Source: Wenjunlia tyrosinilytica (GTDB lineage: Bacteria; Actinomycetota; Actinomycetes; Streptomycetales; Streptomycetaceae). Taken from it: a DNA stretch of 64,000 nucleotides. The position numbers and the translations under genes were made by a program. Positions 1-9,970 of the stretch are shown here, piece after piece. Position 1 is the stretch's first letter, and each line of letters starts with the position of its first letter. Under the pieces are notes generated by a model. The model ran no database searches. It was not told where the DNA came from and worked only from the letters and a program-made list of their open reading frames with translations. The stretch spans positions 313,770-377,769 of the forward strand of contig NZ_BMMS01000002.1 of assembly GCF_014646055.1 (NCBI RefSeq), in the 5' to 3' direction.

Positions 1-141
1 GGTCTGTATCCGTCGTACGCAGCTGCCGCAGTCGGTGCCCGCCTTGCAGGCCGACGCGATCTGCCGCGGAGTGCACGCGCCGGAGTCCTTGTGGGCGTGA
101 ACCTGCTCTTCGGTGATCCCGAAGCAGGAGCAGACGTACAC
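1..141 (-). CDS. bfd: Bacterioferritin-associated ferredoxin (partial, runs off left edge)
   Basis: The 47 visible N-terminal residues hold the four cysteines of a BFD-type [2Fe-2S] domain: Cys4 and Cys6 (VCSCFG) and Cys38 and Cys41 (DCGSC), with the TPRQIASACKAGTDCG core. The family shuttles electrons to bacterioferritin to release stored iron. The GTG start at 141 is preferred because a G-rich ribosome-binding site lies about 8 bases upstream; an in-frame GTG at 150 is possible. The stop codon is outside the window. An iron-box-like operator sits 50 bases upstream, so repression by an IdeR/DmdR-type iron regulator is inferred. Confidence 0.85.
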   Translation of the reverse strand, partial: MYVCSCFGITEEQVHAHKDSGACTPRQIASACKAGTDCGSCVRRIQT

Positions 142-190
142 GCAGGACACCCCCAAAGGCGGCTCGTAGGTCGGACCCTCATCGGGCCCC

Positions 191-209
191 TACGGTGAGG
201 CTAACCTAA
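191..209. promoter_or_regulatory. Iron box (IdeR/DmdR-type operator)
   Basis: The 19 bases read TACGGTGAGGCTAACCTAA and match the actinobacterial iron-box consensus TTAGGTTAGGCTAACCTAA at 16 of 19 positions, with the right half perfect. The site lies upstream of the bfd start and downstream of the aroH terminator, so it most likely controls bfd. Binding by a DtxR-family repressor is inferred from the consensus. Confidence 0.75.
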
Positions 210-240
210 CCTTACCCGCGATGCCACTGGCGCCGAACGA

Positions 241-272
241 ATGAGGCGCGGACCACACGGTCCGCGCCTCAT
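241..272 (-). terminator. Intrinsic terminator of aroH
   Basis: Perfect 14-bp inverted repeat (241-254 and 259-272) with a 4-base ACAC loop, 16 bases beyond the aroH stop. There is no long U tract, as is usual in Streptomyces. Confidence 0.8.
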
Positions 273-288
273 CACCGTTCCCAAGGCC

Positions 289-1647
<1,359 letters not shown>

Positions 1648-1706
1648 CTAAGGGGTCTCGGCGACGGTCCATGGCAGTGCCCAAAGAATGAGACATCGGT
1701 GACCGT

Positions 1707-2120
1707 TCACGCCCCGACCTCGAACCATACGCACTTGCCCCCGCCGCCCGGGTCGGGCTCCACTCCCCAGGCGCTGGTGATGGCGGCGATCATGGCCAGC
1801 CCCCTCCCGGACTCGTCCATGAGCCCGGCCCGCCGCGCCACGGGCATCTCGGCGCAGCTGTCGTGCACCTCGACGCGGACACCCCCGTCGAGGCGGCGTA
1901 AGCGGACGGTGCAGCGGCCGTCCGGGACATGGGTGAAGACATTGGCGAGCAGTTCGGTGGCGGCGAGCTCGACGGCGTCGGTGAGCTCGGGCATGTCCCA
2001 CAGCACGAGATAGACGCGCACCAGGCGCCGCACGTGTCGCGCGGCGTGCGGAGCGGCGGTGAGGGTCAGGTGGTGCTGCTGGGGCGGGGCAGGTGTTGGA
2101 TTCACGCCACAAGAGTGCAA
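1707..2120 (-). CDS. RsbW-like ATP-binding (HATPase_c) regulatory protein
   Basis: A 137-aa single-domain GHKL ATPase. The N box is ELAATELLANVFTH near residues 52-65 and the second nucleotide-binding motif is DESGRGLAMI near residue 103. Proteins of this size resemble anti-sigma-factor kinases (RsbW/SpoIIAB), and in Streptomyces they are repeatedly found beside XRE-DUF5753 and DUF397 genes. Here it diverges from exactly such a pair with 78 bases between starts, so a shared promoter region and a common regulatory role are inferred. The partner sigma factor is not in the window. Confidence 0.8.
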   Translation of the reverse strand: MHSCGVNPTPAPPQQHHLTLTAAPHAARHVRRLVRVYLVLWDMPELTDAVELAATELLANVFTHVPDGRCTVRLRRLDGGVRVEVHDSCAEMPVARRAGLMDESGRGLAMIAAITSAWGVEPDPGGGGKCVWFEVGA

Positions 2121-2198
2121 TCGGCCAACTACGCTCTGCTACATCGGAGAATCAACCCTGCTCAACGTTGCTGAGCGGATTTGAACAAGGGGGAAGCC

Positions 2199-3023
2199 AT
2201 GACCAACATCCGCGAACTCGACCCCGGATCCTCGCCGCTGGCGTACTACGGCGCGGAACTGCGCCGCATGCGCGAGGACGCGGGCCTCACCCTCCAGCAG
2301 TTAGGCGGGATCGTGTTCTGCACGGGCTCGCTGATCGGCCAGATCGAAACGGCGAGGAAGGCGCCGACGCGCCAGATCACGGAGCGCCTGGACGCTGCGC
2401 TGGGGACGGGAGGGGCGCTGCTGAGGCTGTGGAAGCTGGTGAGCAGGAGCCAACTCCCGTATTGGTTCCAGCCGTATGCGGAGATAGAGGCGATCGCCAC
2501 CTCGATCGCGACGTTCCAGGCGCAGCTGGTGCATGGATTGCTCCAGACGGAGGAGTACGCGAGGGCTGTTCTGGGAGCCGTGACTCAGGACCGGCTGGCC
2601 GAACGAGTAGAGGCTCGAATGGAGCGCCAGCGCATCCTGGACCGCGCAAACCCGCCTCTCGTCTGGATCATCCTTGATGAGGCCGTGCTCCATCGTCCCA
2701 TCGGTGGCCGAGAAGTGATGCGAGGGCAACTCGCGCACCTCTTGAGCTTCCGCGAGAGGGAGGACGTAAACGTCCAGATCCTCCCTTTCGAAGGAGGGGC
2801 CCACGCGGGACTAATGGGCTCATTCACGCTTCTCCGCTTCGAGGAGGAGCCGGACATCGTCTACACCGAGGACTACGACCGGGGTCACATGACCTTCAAT
2901 CCGGCGAATATGAGGGATCGTTCGCTCCGCTACGATCTCCTGCAGGCCTCTGCCCTCCCGGTCGAGGACTCGGCGAAGCTGATTGCCCAGGTGATGGAGG
3001 AGCGCTATGGGGAGCACCCCTGA
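2199..3023 (+). CDS. XRE-family helix-turn-helix regulator with DUF5753 domain
   Basis: A 274-aa protein. An N-terminal HTH_31-type XRE domain (LRRMREDAGLTLQQLG) occupies about residues 20-75 and a DUF5753 domain about residues 95-270. The ATG at 2199 is chosen over the in-frame TTG at 2181 because AAGGGGGAAG lies just before it. Such regulators (WhiJ/Scr1 type) work with a DUF397 protein encoded next to them. That partner starts inside the end of this gene with a 17-base overlap, so translational coupling is likely. Codon third positions look less G/C-rich than in the housekeeping genes, consistent with accessory origin. Confidence 0.9.
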   Translation: MTNIRELDPGSSPLAYYGAELRRMREDAGLTLQQLGGIVFCTGSLIGQIETARKAPTRQITERLDAALGTGGALLRLWKLVSRSQLPYWFQPYAEIEAIATSIATFQAQLVHGLLQTEEYARAVLGAVTQDRLAERVEARMERQRILDRANPPLVWIILDEAVLHRPIGGREVMRGQLAHLLSFREREDVNVQILPFEGGAHAGLMGSFTLLRFEEEPDIVYTEDYDRGHMTFNPANMRDRSLRYDLLQASALPVEDSAKLIAQVMEERYGEHP

Positions 3024-3435
3024 TCTGACTGCCGCAGCGTGGCGCAAGTCCAGCTACAGCGGCGACACCGGCGGCGAGTGCGTCGAGGTCGCCGCCCTGG
3101 AAGGCGCCCAGTGGCGCAAGTCCAGCTACAGCGATGACAAAGGCGGCGATTGCGTCGAGGTGGCTGCGCTGGCAGGCGCCCAGTGGAGCAAGTCCAGCTA
3201 CAGCGGCGACCAGGGCGGCGAGTGCGTCGAGGTCGCCGCGCTGACAGGCGCCCAGTGGAGCAAGTCGAGCCACAGCGGCGACACAGGCGGCCAGTGCGTG
3301 GAGGTCGCGAGCGTCGAAGGCACCATCGCCGTCCGTGACTCCAAGGACCCCAGTGGTCCCGCGCTCACCTTCACACACGCCGCGTTCACCGCCTTCGTCA
3401 CCGCCGCCGCCAACGGCGAACTCCCGCTCCCCTGA
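3007..3435 (+). CDS. DUF397 protein with fourfold internal repeat
   Basis: A 142-aa protein, about twice the usual 60-80 aa of DUF397 proteins. The signature segment WRKSSYSGDTGGECVEVA is present four times in tandem with a 24-residue period, starting at Trp12, Trp36, Trp60 and Trp84. The normal DUF397 tail follows only once (IAVRDSKDPSGPALTFT and the C-terminal helix). The ATG at 3007 has a strong GGAGGAG site and overlaps the XRE gene. DUF397 proteins are small partners of XRE-DUF5753 regulators. The added copies look like recent slippage or unequal recombination. No biochemical function is known. Confidence 0.85.
   Translation: MGSTPDLTAAAWRKSSYSGDTGGECVEVAALEGAQWRKSSYSDDKGGDCVEVAALAGAQWSKSSYSGDQGGECVEVAALTGAQWSKSSHSGDTGGQCVEVASVEGTIAVRDSKDPSGPALTFTHAAFTAFVTAAANGELPLP
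3040..3327 (+). repeat. Four tandem 72-bp coding repeats in the DUF397 gene
   Basis: Units begin at 3040, 3112, 3184 and 3256, each opening with TGG(C/A)(G/C)CAAGTC. The unit length is an exact multiple of three, so the reading frame is kept. Copies differ by scattered substitutions (for example SYSGD, SYSDD, SHSGD), so they are real and not identical assembly duplicates. Confidence 0.85.
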
Positions 3436-3507
3436 CCCCGGTGCAGGGCTGTCCGCTGTACGGTGGCCGAGGCGCCCGAGGAGGACAGCCTCGGCCCTGG
3501 TAGGCGT

Positions 3508-3679
3508 CTACTCCTCCGGCCTCAGCAGCGCCCTGGCGTAGTTCGCCATGGAGCGGTTGTACCTCGGGAGACGCGGAGCCGACGCTCCATGGTCGTCCCG
3601 CTCGAAGTCGTCCATCGCCCGCCCACAGTTCGGCGAGCCGCCGTTCCCAGTCGGCTTCCCGGTCCGCGTCGTTGGCCAT
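3508..3679 (-). pseudogene. Internally deleted, frameshifted remnant of a TPR-family gene
   Basis: From ATG at 3679 the frame reads MANDADREADWERRLAELWA, the typical start of a Streptomyces tetratricopeptide-repeat family. A one-base shift then moves to a frame reading MDDFERDD, directly joined to a segment like that family's C-terminus (PRYNRSMANYARALL), stopping at 3508. Intact members as I recall them are about 170 aa, so roughly two thirds is missing. This rests on recalled family sequence, not an alignment. The remnant and its flanks hold no other convincing gene between 3436 and 3882. Confidence 0.45.
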
Positions 3680-3735
3680 CCGGTTCGTCACGTCGTTCGA
3701 GCGTCAGTCCTGCACGCCGTCCGTCCCCGCCACCA

Positions 3736-3760
3736 GTGATTCGGCCTGCGGCCGAATCAC
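3736..3760. other. Perfect hairpin GTGATTCGGCC / GGCCGAATCAC
   Basis: 11-bp arms (3736-3746 and 3750-3760) with a 3-base loop, between the TPR remnant and the unknown gene at 3883. It could be a terminator for read-through from the DUF397 gene or an operator; nothing distinguishes the two. Confidence 0.4.
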
Positions 3761-3882
3761 CTGGCCTCCGCTGCCCGACAAGGCCGTTGAACTCCTTTCC
3801 GCTGAATCGCGTGGTTCGTATGTCCGGTACTCCGGAGCATGCCCAAACCCGCGAGGACTCAGAGCAGCGAGGAAGGACTACC

Positions 3883-4812
3883 ATGACAACCAGCCCCGAA
3901 CCCGACATCACGTCCGCCCCACCGCCGCGCCCGGTCACTCCGGAAGCCGACGTCGTGGCCAGTCTCCACCAGATGCGGACCCGCACAGACATCACGAGGG
4001 GCGCGCGCAACGAGGAACTCCGCCTGCCGGACGATCTCGTGGAGTCGCTCGGCGCGATGGCGCGGGCGCCCCAGGCGGTTCAGGCGCAGCTCGACATGGG
4101 GGAGCCTGGCCGCCGACCGTCCCCGTTCATCGGTCTCGGCAGCAAGGTGAACGTAACCCACAAGACGACTTTCGACATCCAGGACAGGGACCCGGAGGAC
4201 GTCAGGTACATCCGCTTCGCGAAAGCGGCCAGGGTCAACAGCGATGTCTCGAACCAGGACCTGAAGATCGGTGTCACGGTTCCTGGCTATGTGAGCTTCG
4301 AGACGACTCAGCTGAGGGGAGCAGGTCAGCAGAAGGGCGAGCCGGACGACCGGTTTCTCGAACGAGTCGGCGGACTGGTCAACGAGGCATTCGAAAATGC
4401 TGAATGGCAGTATGCCGGGGAGGAGGTCCGCCAGGGCGCGCAATGGTCGTTCGACGGCCCGCACAGGCAATTCGACGGGCCGGTTGCCGACAACAAGCTC
4501 CAGAACACCGACACACCGGGTCTGGCCAGCGACGTGGGCCAGTACCCGATTCTTCAGAGGTACGAGTTCATCGGGGTCCTCTACGACCAGAGGGCCCAGC
4601 AGATCCTCAACGTCCAGCACTACGGCGACACCCTCAAGGCCCTCAACGAGCAGACCCCCGTGACAAGGGGCATCCCCAGCGCCGCTGCCCTGAGATCCCC
4701 CGGGGCCACGACCGGGCAGGCCCAGCGCTCGACTTCGGCGTCCTCGCAGCCTCCGGCCGCGGCCGTCCAGACCCAGACACAGACACAGCAGGGGCAGAGC
4801 CCCACGCGCTGA
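3883..4812 (+). CDS. Hypothetical protein, unknown family
   Basis: A 309-aa product. The ATG at 3883 is preferred to much longer open-frame starts because AGGAAGGA lies just upstream and the predicted protein composition becomes normal there. The N-terminus is Pro-rich (residues 1-25), a mixed alpha/beta central region follows (about 80-240), and the C-terminus is Gln/Thr-rich and probably disordered (QTQTQTQQGQ). There is no signal peptide or membrane segment and I do not recognise a domain. It is a single-gene unit with a strong terminator directly behind it. Confidence 0.7.
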   Translation: MTTSPEPDITSAPPPRPVTPEADVVASLHQMRTRTDITRGARNEELRLPDDLVESLGAMARAPQAVQAQLDMGEPGRRPSPFIGLGSKVNVTHKTTFDIQDRDPEDVRYIRFAKAARVNSDVSNQDLKIGVTVPGYVSFETTQLRGAGQQKGEPDDRFLERVGGLVNEAFENAEWQYAGEEVRQGAQWSFDGPHRQFDGPVADNKLQNTDTPGLASDVGQYPILQRYEFIGVLYDQRAQQILNVQHYGDTLKALNEQTPVTRGIPSAAALRSPGATTGQAQRSTSASSQPPAAAVQTQTQTQQGQSPTR

Positions 4813-4819
4813 AGCCTCC

Positions 4820-4848
4820 GCCCCCTTCCGGGCATCCCGGAAGGGGGC
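4820..4848 (+). terminator. Intrinsic terminator of the unknown gene
   Basis: Perfect 13-bp arms GCCCCCTTCCGGG and CCCGGAAGGGGGC (4820-4832, 4836-4848) with a CAT loop, 8 bases after the stop codon. Confidence 0.8.
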
Positions 4849-5061
4849 TCTCCCCCGGCTCCCCCGCTCCTCCGTTCGGGTGACCTCGGGTCAGGAGTGT
4901 TGCCTTCGCATTCACCGGAATGGGTTACTGAATCCGTCCTATTCCGGTGGGCCGCCCATCCTTTCCGGTGGAGTGGAAGGCGCCCACTCGAATACGGAGC
5001 ATCCCGTGTGATGCCTCCACGCCGAGCGCTCCTCCGGCCTCGCGGCTGCTGTGGAGCCGTC

Positions 5062-8000
5062 ATGCCGACGCCGTACCGCCCCCGCGGGCTTGTCATCGTC
5101 ACCGATCAGGGCGGGGACTGCCTCGCGATCGTCGAACCGGATTCCCACAGGATCGTGCGCACACTCCACGCGCCGATCCCGCTGGTGGCGCGATCGGCCC
5201 CCGACCGGCTGGTCGTGTGCACCGAGGCCGAGGTCAGCGGCGTGCTGGCGGTGCTCGAGGCCGGTCCCTTCTCCGCCACGGCGAACGCGCCGCTGCCGGC
5301 ACCGGTGCCCCTGGGGACGGCCGACGACGACCCACCGCAACTCTTCAACGGGTTCTCCGGGGTCTTCCCGAACCAGGGCCCGTACAGCGGCGGAACGCTG
5401 GTGACCATCATCGGGGAGCACTTGGCCAACGCCACCGCCGTGCACTTCGGCAGCCACCCGGCGGCCGGCTTCTCCGTCCTCGACGACTCGACGATCGTCG
5501 CGGTGACCCCCTGGGGCGCCGGGGCGGTACCGGTCACGGTGACCACTCCCGGCGGCACCGCGCGCATCGGCTCCTTCCTCTACATCCCCTGGCCCGGCCT
5601 GCGGGGCATCCTGCCCAGCACCGGGCCGATCGGCGGCGGCACCATCGTCGAGCTGACCGGCGTCAACCTGAGCACGGCGATCGTCGTGCACTTCGGCGAC
5701 GCCGTCGCGCACCCCACGGCCGTCTCCGACCAGCACCTCCTCGTGACCGCTCCCCCCGCGACCGGTCCCGGTACCGTCCCCGTCCACGTCAGGACCGTCG
5801 GCGGGGTGAGCAACCGGCTGTTCTACACCTACGCGCCCGTACCGGAGGTCACCGGCGTCACCCCGGCCACCGGGCCGATCGCGGGCGACAGCACACTCCT
5901 GCTGACCGGCACCGGGCTCTCCCGCGTCACCGCCGTCACCGTAGGCGGTGCCCCCGCGAGGTCCTTCCGCTCGTACTCCGACTCCCTCGTCGTCGTGGTG
6001 ACGCCGCCCGGGGTCGCCGGGCCCGCCGACATCACCGTCACCACTGCCGGGGGCACCGTGACGGTCCCCGACGCCTTCGGCTACATGGTGCCCACGCAGA
6101 CGGCCCTCACCTCCGCACCCGACCCCGCCCTCGTCGGCGGGCCGGTGACCTTCACCGCGGTGGTGACGGGTGTCCCGCCCACGACGGGCACGCCGTCCGG
6201 CACCGTCACCTTCGGCTTCGGGGACGGCTCACCCGCCGTCACCACGGCGCTCACCGATGGCACCGCCACGGTCGTCCACGCCTACTCCGCGCCGTCGGAC
6301 AGCCCCTGGGCCATCACCGCCACCTACGGCGGCGACGTGTTCTTCACGCCCTCCACCGGGACGGACACCCAGGCCGTGGAGGCGGCACCGACCACCACCT
6401 CGCTGGTCTCCGCCCCCGACCCGTCCCAGACCGGTCAGCCGGTCACCTTTGTCGCGCGCGTCGCTCCCGTCCCGCCCGGAGCCGGTGCGCCGACGGGCAC
6501 GGTGACCTTCGACTTCGGCGACGGCACCCCGACGGTCACCCTGCCGCTGACGAGCGGCGCCGCGACCGCGGACCACGTGTACACGCAGACCGCCGGCAGC
6601 CCGTACACCGTCACCGCGGACTACGGCGGCGACGCCGAGTTCACGGCCTCCACCGGCACGGACACCCAGACGGTCGGTCAGGCGACGAGCAGCGTCGCCG
6701 TCGGCCTGGCCCCCGCCCCTTCCACGGCCGGACAGCCGGTGACCGTGACGGCGACGGTCACCGCCGTCCCGCCCGGGGCAGGCACCCCGACCGGCACCGT
6801 CGCCTTCGACCTCGGGGACGGCTCACCGGTCGTCGTCGCACCGCTCACCGATGGCACCGCCCAGGCCACCCACGCCTACACCGGCACCGTCGGCAGCCCG
6901 TACGCCATCACCGCGGACTACAGCGGCGACGCCGACTTCTCGTCCGCCACCGGGACGGCCAGTGCGACGGTGGCGCAGTCCTCGTCGACGACAACCGTGA
7001 GCTCGGCGCCCGACCCGTCGGTGGCGGGAGAGCCGGCGACCTTCACCGCGACCGTCACCGCCGCCCCTCCCGGAGCCGGCCTGCCCACCGGCACCGTCAC
7101 CATCGACTTCGGCGACGGCACACCGGGCACGACCGCCGAACTCGTGGGCGGCACCGCCGAGACCGTCTACGCCTACGCCGACACCGCCGGGAGCCCGTAC
7201 ACCGTCACCGCCACCTACAACGGCGACACCGACTTCACCGCCTCCGGCGACACCGGCACCCACACCGTCCAGACCGCCGACACCGCCACCGCCGTCGCCT
7301 CCGTGCCCGATCCCTCCACGGTGGGCCAGGAGACGACGTTCGTCACCCAGATCACCCCCGAGGCTCCGGCGGCCGGTACGCCGACGGGAGAGGTGACCTA
7401 CGCGTTCAGCGACGGAAGCCCGCCCGTCACGGTGCCCGTCGTCGGCGGCACGGCGACGTTCGAGCACACCGATCCGGACGTGGCGAACAGCCCGTACACC
7501 GTGACCGCCGGCTACAGCGGCGACGAGAACTTCAACCCCTCCGAGGGCACGGACATCCATGTGGTGCTCCCGGCCGTGACGACCACGGTGGTCAGCGCCT
7601 CACCCTCCGTCTCGGTGACCGGACAGCCGGTCGACTTCACCGCTGCCCTCGCCACCGTCCCGCTGGGGGCGCAGACGCCCACCGGTACCTTCACGTTCGA
7701 CTTCGGCGACGGCACACCGACCGTCACCGCGCCTATGGCCGACGGCACCGCGGATGTCACGCACGCCTACACCAGCGCGGCGCACAGCCCGTACCCCGTG
7801 ACCGTCACCTACAGCGGTGACCCCAACTTCACGGCGTCCAACGACACGGGACTCCACAGTGTCGAACCGGCCTCGACGAGCACCACGGTCACCGCCATCC
7901 CCGACCCGTCCGTGACCGGGGAGACCGTCACGGTCACCGTGACTCCCCTCGCGCCCGGGGCAGGTGTCCCCACAGGGCACGTCGACTTCGACTTCGGCGA

Positions 8001-9246
8001 CGGCACACCGATCGTCACCGGCGAACTCGCGGGCGGCACGGTGACGGTCACCCATGCCTACACCCACGCGGGCGGCCCGTACACGATCTCGGCCGTGTAC
8101 AGCGGAGACGCCGACTTCACCCCGTCCGAGGACACCGTCTCCCACACCGTCGCGCCGGCCGCGACCACCACCACGGTGATCTCATCGGCGAATCCCTCGG
8201 CGGTGGGCCAGAACGTGACACTGATCGCGCGGGTCACACCGGTGCCACCGGGCGCGGGGGCGCCGACCGGCACGATCGGCTTCGACTTCGGCGACGGCAC
8301 GACGCCCGCCACCGTGCCGGTCTCGAACGGTGTGGCAACGGCGACGCACGCCTACGCCGCCACCGCGGGCAGCCCCTACACCGTCACCGCGTCCTACAGC
8401 GGCGACGGCGACTTCGCCGCGTCGTCCGGGACCACCGCCCAGCGCGTGGAAGTGAGCGTCTCGACCACATCGACCACGGTGACCTCCGCACCGGACCCGT
8501 CGGTCGTCGGCCAGGCGGTCACGTTCACCGCGACCGTGGTGTCCGTCCCGCCCGCCTCGGGCACCCCGACCGGCACGGTGACCTTCGAGTTCGGCGACGG
8601 CACGGCACCCGTGACCAGCTCCCTGATCGGCGGGACGGCGACGGCCACCCACTCCTACACCGCCTCCGGGAACCCCTACTCGGTCACCGCCGGGTACAGC
8701 GGCGACGCCGACTTCGAACAGGTCCGGGAGCCCGTACACCGTCACGGCCACCTACAACGCCGACGCCGACTTCACCGCGTCCAGCGGCACGGACACCCAG
8801 ACCGTCAACAAGGCGGCCACCACCACCGCCCTGGTCTCCTCGCCGAATCCCTCGGCAACAGGTCAGACGGTGGCATTCACCGCGACGGTCGTGGCGCAGG
8901 CTCCCGGAGCCGGGACGCCGACCGGCACGGTCACCTTCGCCTTCGGCGACGGCACGGCACCCGTCACCACGCCGGTCACCGCCGGAGCCGCGGCGGTCAC
9001 GCATTCCTTCAGCGGAACCTCGGGCAGCCCGTACACCGTCACGGCCACCTACAACGGGAGCGACGGTTTCACCGCCTCGAGCGCCACGGCCCCCCAGGCG
9101 GTCGACAAGGCGGCCACCACCACCGCCGTGGTCTCCACACCGGACCCCTCGGGAGCCGGTCAGTCGGTGACCGTCACCGCCACCGTCGCCTCGACCGCAC
9201 CGGGGGCCGCAGTTCCGACCGGCACGGTCGCCTTCAGCTTCGGTGA
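5062..9246 (+). CDS. Giant IPT/TIG and Ig-like repeat protein (frameshifted near 8718)
   Basis: The ATG at 5062 follows GTGGAG; an upstream in-frame ATG at 5011 is possible. The N-terminus (VIVTDQGGDCLAIVEPDSHRI) resembles a beta-propeller strand pair. Three IPT/TIG domains follow (about residues 100-350, each with a GPxxGG(T/D) motif), then Ig-like repeats of about 90 aa opening with TTT(V/L)VSxPDPSxxGQ and carrying a (F/Y)xFGDG motif, of the Big_3/PKD-like type in large actinobacterial surface or secreted proteins. Nine such repeats are in frame. After GDADFE near 8718 the frame becomes nonsense (Arg/His-rich) to a stop at 9246, while proper repeats continue in another frame. No classical signal peptide or sortase motif is seen. 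Confidence 0.75.
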   Translation: MPTPYRPRGLVIVTDQGGDCLAIVEPDSHRIVRTLHAPIPLVARSAPDRLVVCTEAEVSGVLAVLEAGPFSATANAPLPAPVPLGTADDDPPQLFNGFSGVFPNQGPYSGGTLVTIIGEHLANATAVHFGSHPAAGFSVLDDSTIVAVTPWGAGAVPVTVTTPGGTARIGSFLYIPWPGLRGILPSTGPIGGGTIVELTGVNLSTAIVVHFGDAVAHPTAVSDQHLLVTAPPATGPGTVPVHVRTVGGVSNRLFYTYAPVPEVTGVTPATGPIAGDSTLLLTGTGLSRVTAVTVGGAPARSFRSYSDSLVVVVTPPGVAGPADITVTTAGGTVTVPDAFGYMVPTQTALTSAPDPALVGGPVTFTAVVTGVPPTTGTPSGTVTFGFGDGSPAVTTALTDGTATVVHAYSAPSDSPWAITATYGGDVFFTPSTGTDTQAVEAAPTTTSLVSAPDPSQTGQPVTFVARVAPVPPGAGAPTGTVTFDFGDGTPTVTLPLTSGAATADHVYTQTAGSPYTVTADYGGDAEFTASTGTDTQTVGQATSSVAVGLAPAPSTAGQPVTVTATVTAVPPGAGTPTGTVAFDLGDGSPVVVAPLTDGTAQATHAYTGTVGSPYAITADYSGDADFSSATGTASATVAQSSSTTTVSSAPDPSVAGEPATFTATVTAAPPGAGLPTGTVTIDFGDGTPGTTAELVGGTAETVYAYADTAGSPYTVTATYNGDTDFTASGDTGTHTVQTADTATAVASVPDPSTVGQETTFVTQITPEAPAAGTPTGEVTYAFSDGSPPVTVPVVGGTATFEHTDPDVANSPYTVTAGYSGDENFNPSEGTDIHVVLPAVTTTVVSASPSVSVTGQPVDFTAALATVPLGAQTPTGTFTFDFGDGTPTVTAPMADGTADVTHAYTSAAHSPYPVTVTYSGDPNFTASNDTGLHSVEPASTSTTVTAIPDPSVTGETVTVTVTPLAPGAGVPTGHVDFDFGDGTPIVTGELAGGTVTVTHAYTHAGGPYTISAVYSGDADFTPSEDTVSHTVAPAATTTTVISSANPSAVGQNVTLIARVTPVPPGAGAPTGTIGFDFGDGTTPATVPVSNGVATATHAYAATAGSPYTVTASYSGDGDFAASSGTTAQRVEVSVSTTSTTVTSAPDPSVVGQAVTFTATVVSVPPASGTPTGTVTFEFGDGTAPVTSSLIGGTATATHSYTASGNPYSVTAGYSGDADFEQVREPVHRHGHLQRRRRLHRVQRHGHPDRQQGGHHHRPGLLAESLGNRSDGGIHRDGRGAGSRSRDADRHGHLRLRRRHGTRHHAGHRRSRGGHAFLQRNLGQPVHRHGHLQRERRFHRLERHGPPGGRQGGHHHRRGLHTGPLGSRSVGDRHRHRRLDRTGGRSSDRHGRLQLR

Positions 9247-9970
9247 CGGAAGCCCCACCGCCTCGGCGCCACTGACCGGCGGCGCCGCCACCGTCACCCA
9301 CATCTACACGAGCAAGACCGGCAGCCCCTTCCCCATCACCGCCACGTACAGCGGCGACACCAACTTCACCGCCTCGAGCGGCACCGACACCCAGACCGTC
9401 AACAAGACCGCGACCACCACCACGGTGACCACGACCCCCGACCCCTCGGTGACCGGCCAGACAGTGACCGTGAGGGCGACCGTCTCCTCCGGGTCGGGTA
9501 CTCCGACCGGCACGGTCACCTTCAGCTTCGGCGACGGCACCGGCAACAGCACGGCGACGCTGTCCGGCGGCATCGCGACCATCACCCACGCGTACACGGC
9601 CGCGACCGGGAGTCCGTTCACCGCCACGGCCACCTACACCGGGAGCGACAGCCACGGCACCTCCAGCGGGACCGACACCCAGACCGTCAACAAGGCCTCC
9701 ACGACCACGGCCGTGGTCTCCTCGCCGAACCCCTCCTCGACGGGTGACCGGGTGACCGTCACAGAGACCGTGACCCCGGTCGCCCCCGCCACGGGCACTC
9801 CGACGGGGACGGTCACCCTCGCCATCCCGGGGCGCGCGCCCCAGACGGCGACACTCGTCAACGGCACGGCCTCCACGTCGTTCAATCCCCTGCCGAAGGG
9901 GACCCACACCGTCACGGCCAACTTCAACGGCGACGCCAACTACGCGTCCTCCGCGGGGAGCACGACGCAG
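6085..9970 (+). repeat. Thirteen tandem Ig-like domain repeats (about 270-300 bp each)
   Basis: Repeat openings can be seen near 6100, 6390, 6690, 6985, 7285, 7575, 7870, 8160 and 8465 in the first frame, and near 8815, 9110, 9410 and 9700 in the second. Each encodes the same order of landmarks: (S/T)xPDPSxxG, FTATV, GTPTGTVTFxFGDG, THxYxxxxGSPYTVTA, YSGDxDFTxSxGTDTQTV. Copies diverge at the DNA level, so this is an old array with locally very similar neighbours. Confidence 0.85.

Noticed and set aside
4947..7820. 957-codon plus-strand frame inside the IPT/Ig-like gene
   Set aside because: Arg/His-rich out-of-phase translation; the overlapping frame from 5062 carries regular IPT and Ig-like repeats.
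6085..9970. CRISPR or satellite array
   Set aside because: Periodicity of about 270-300 bases comes from protein domain repeats; there are no short identical repeats with unique spacers.
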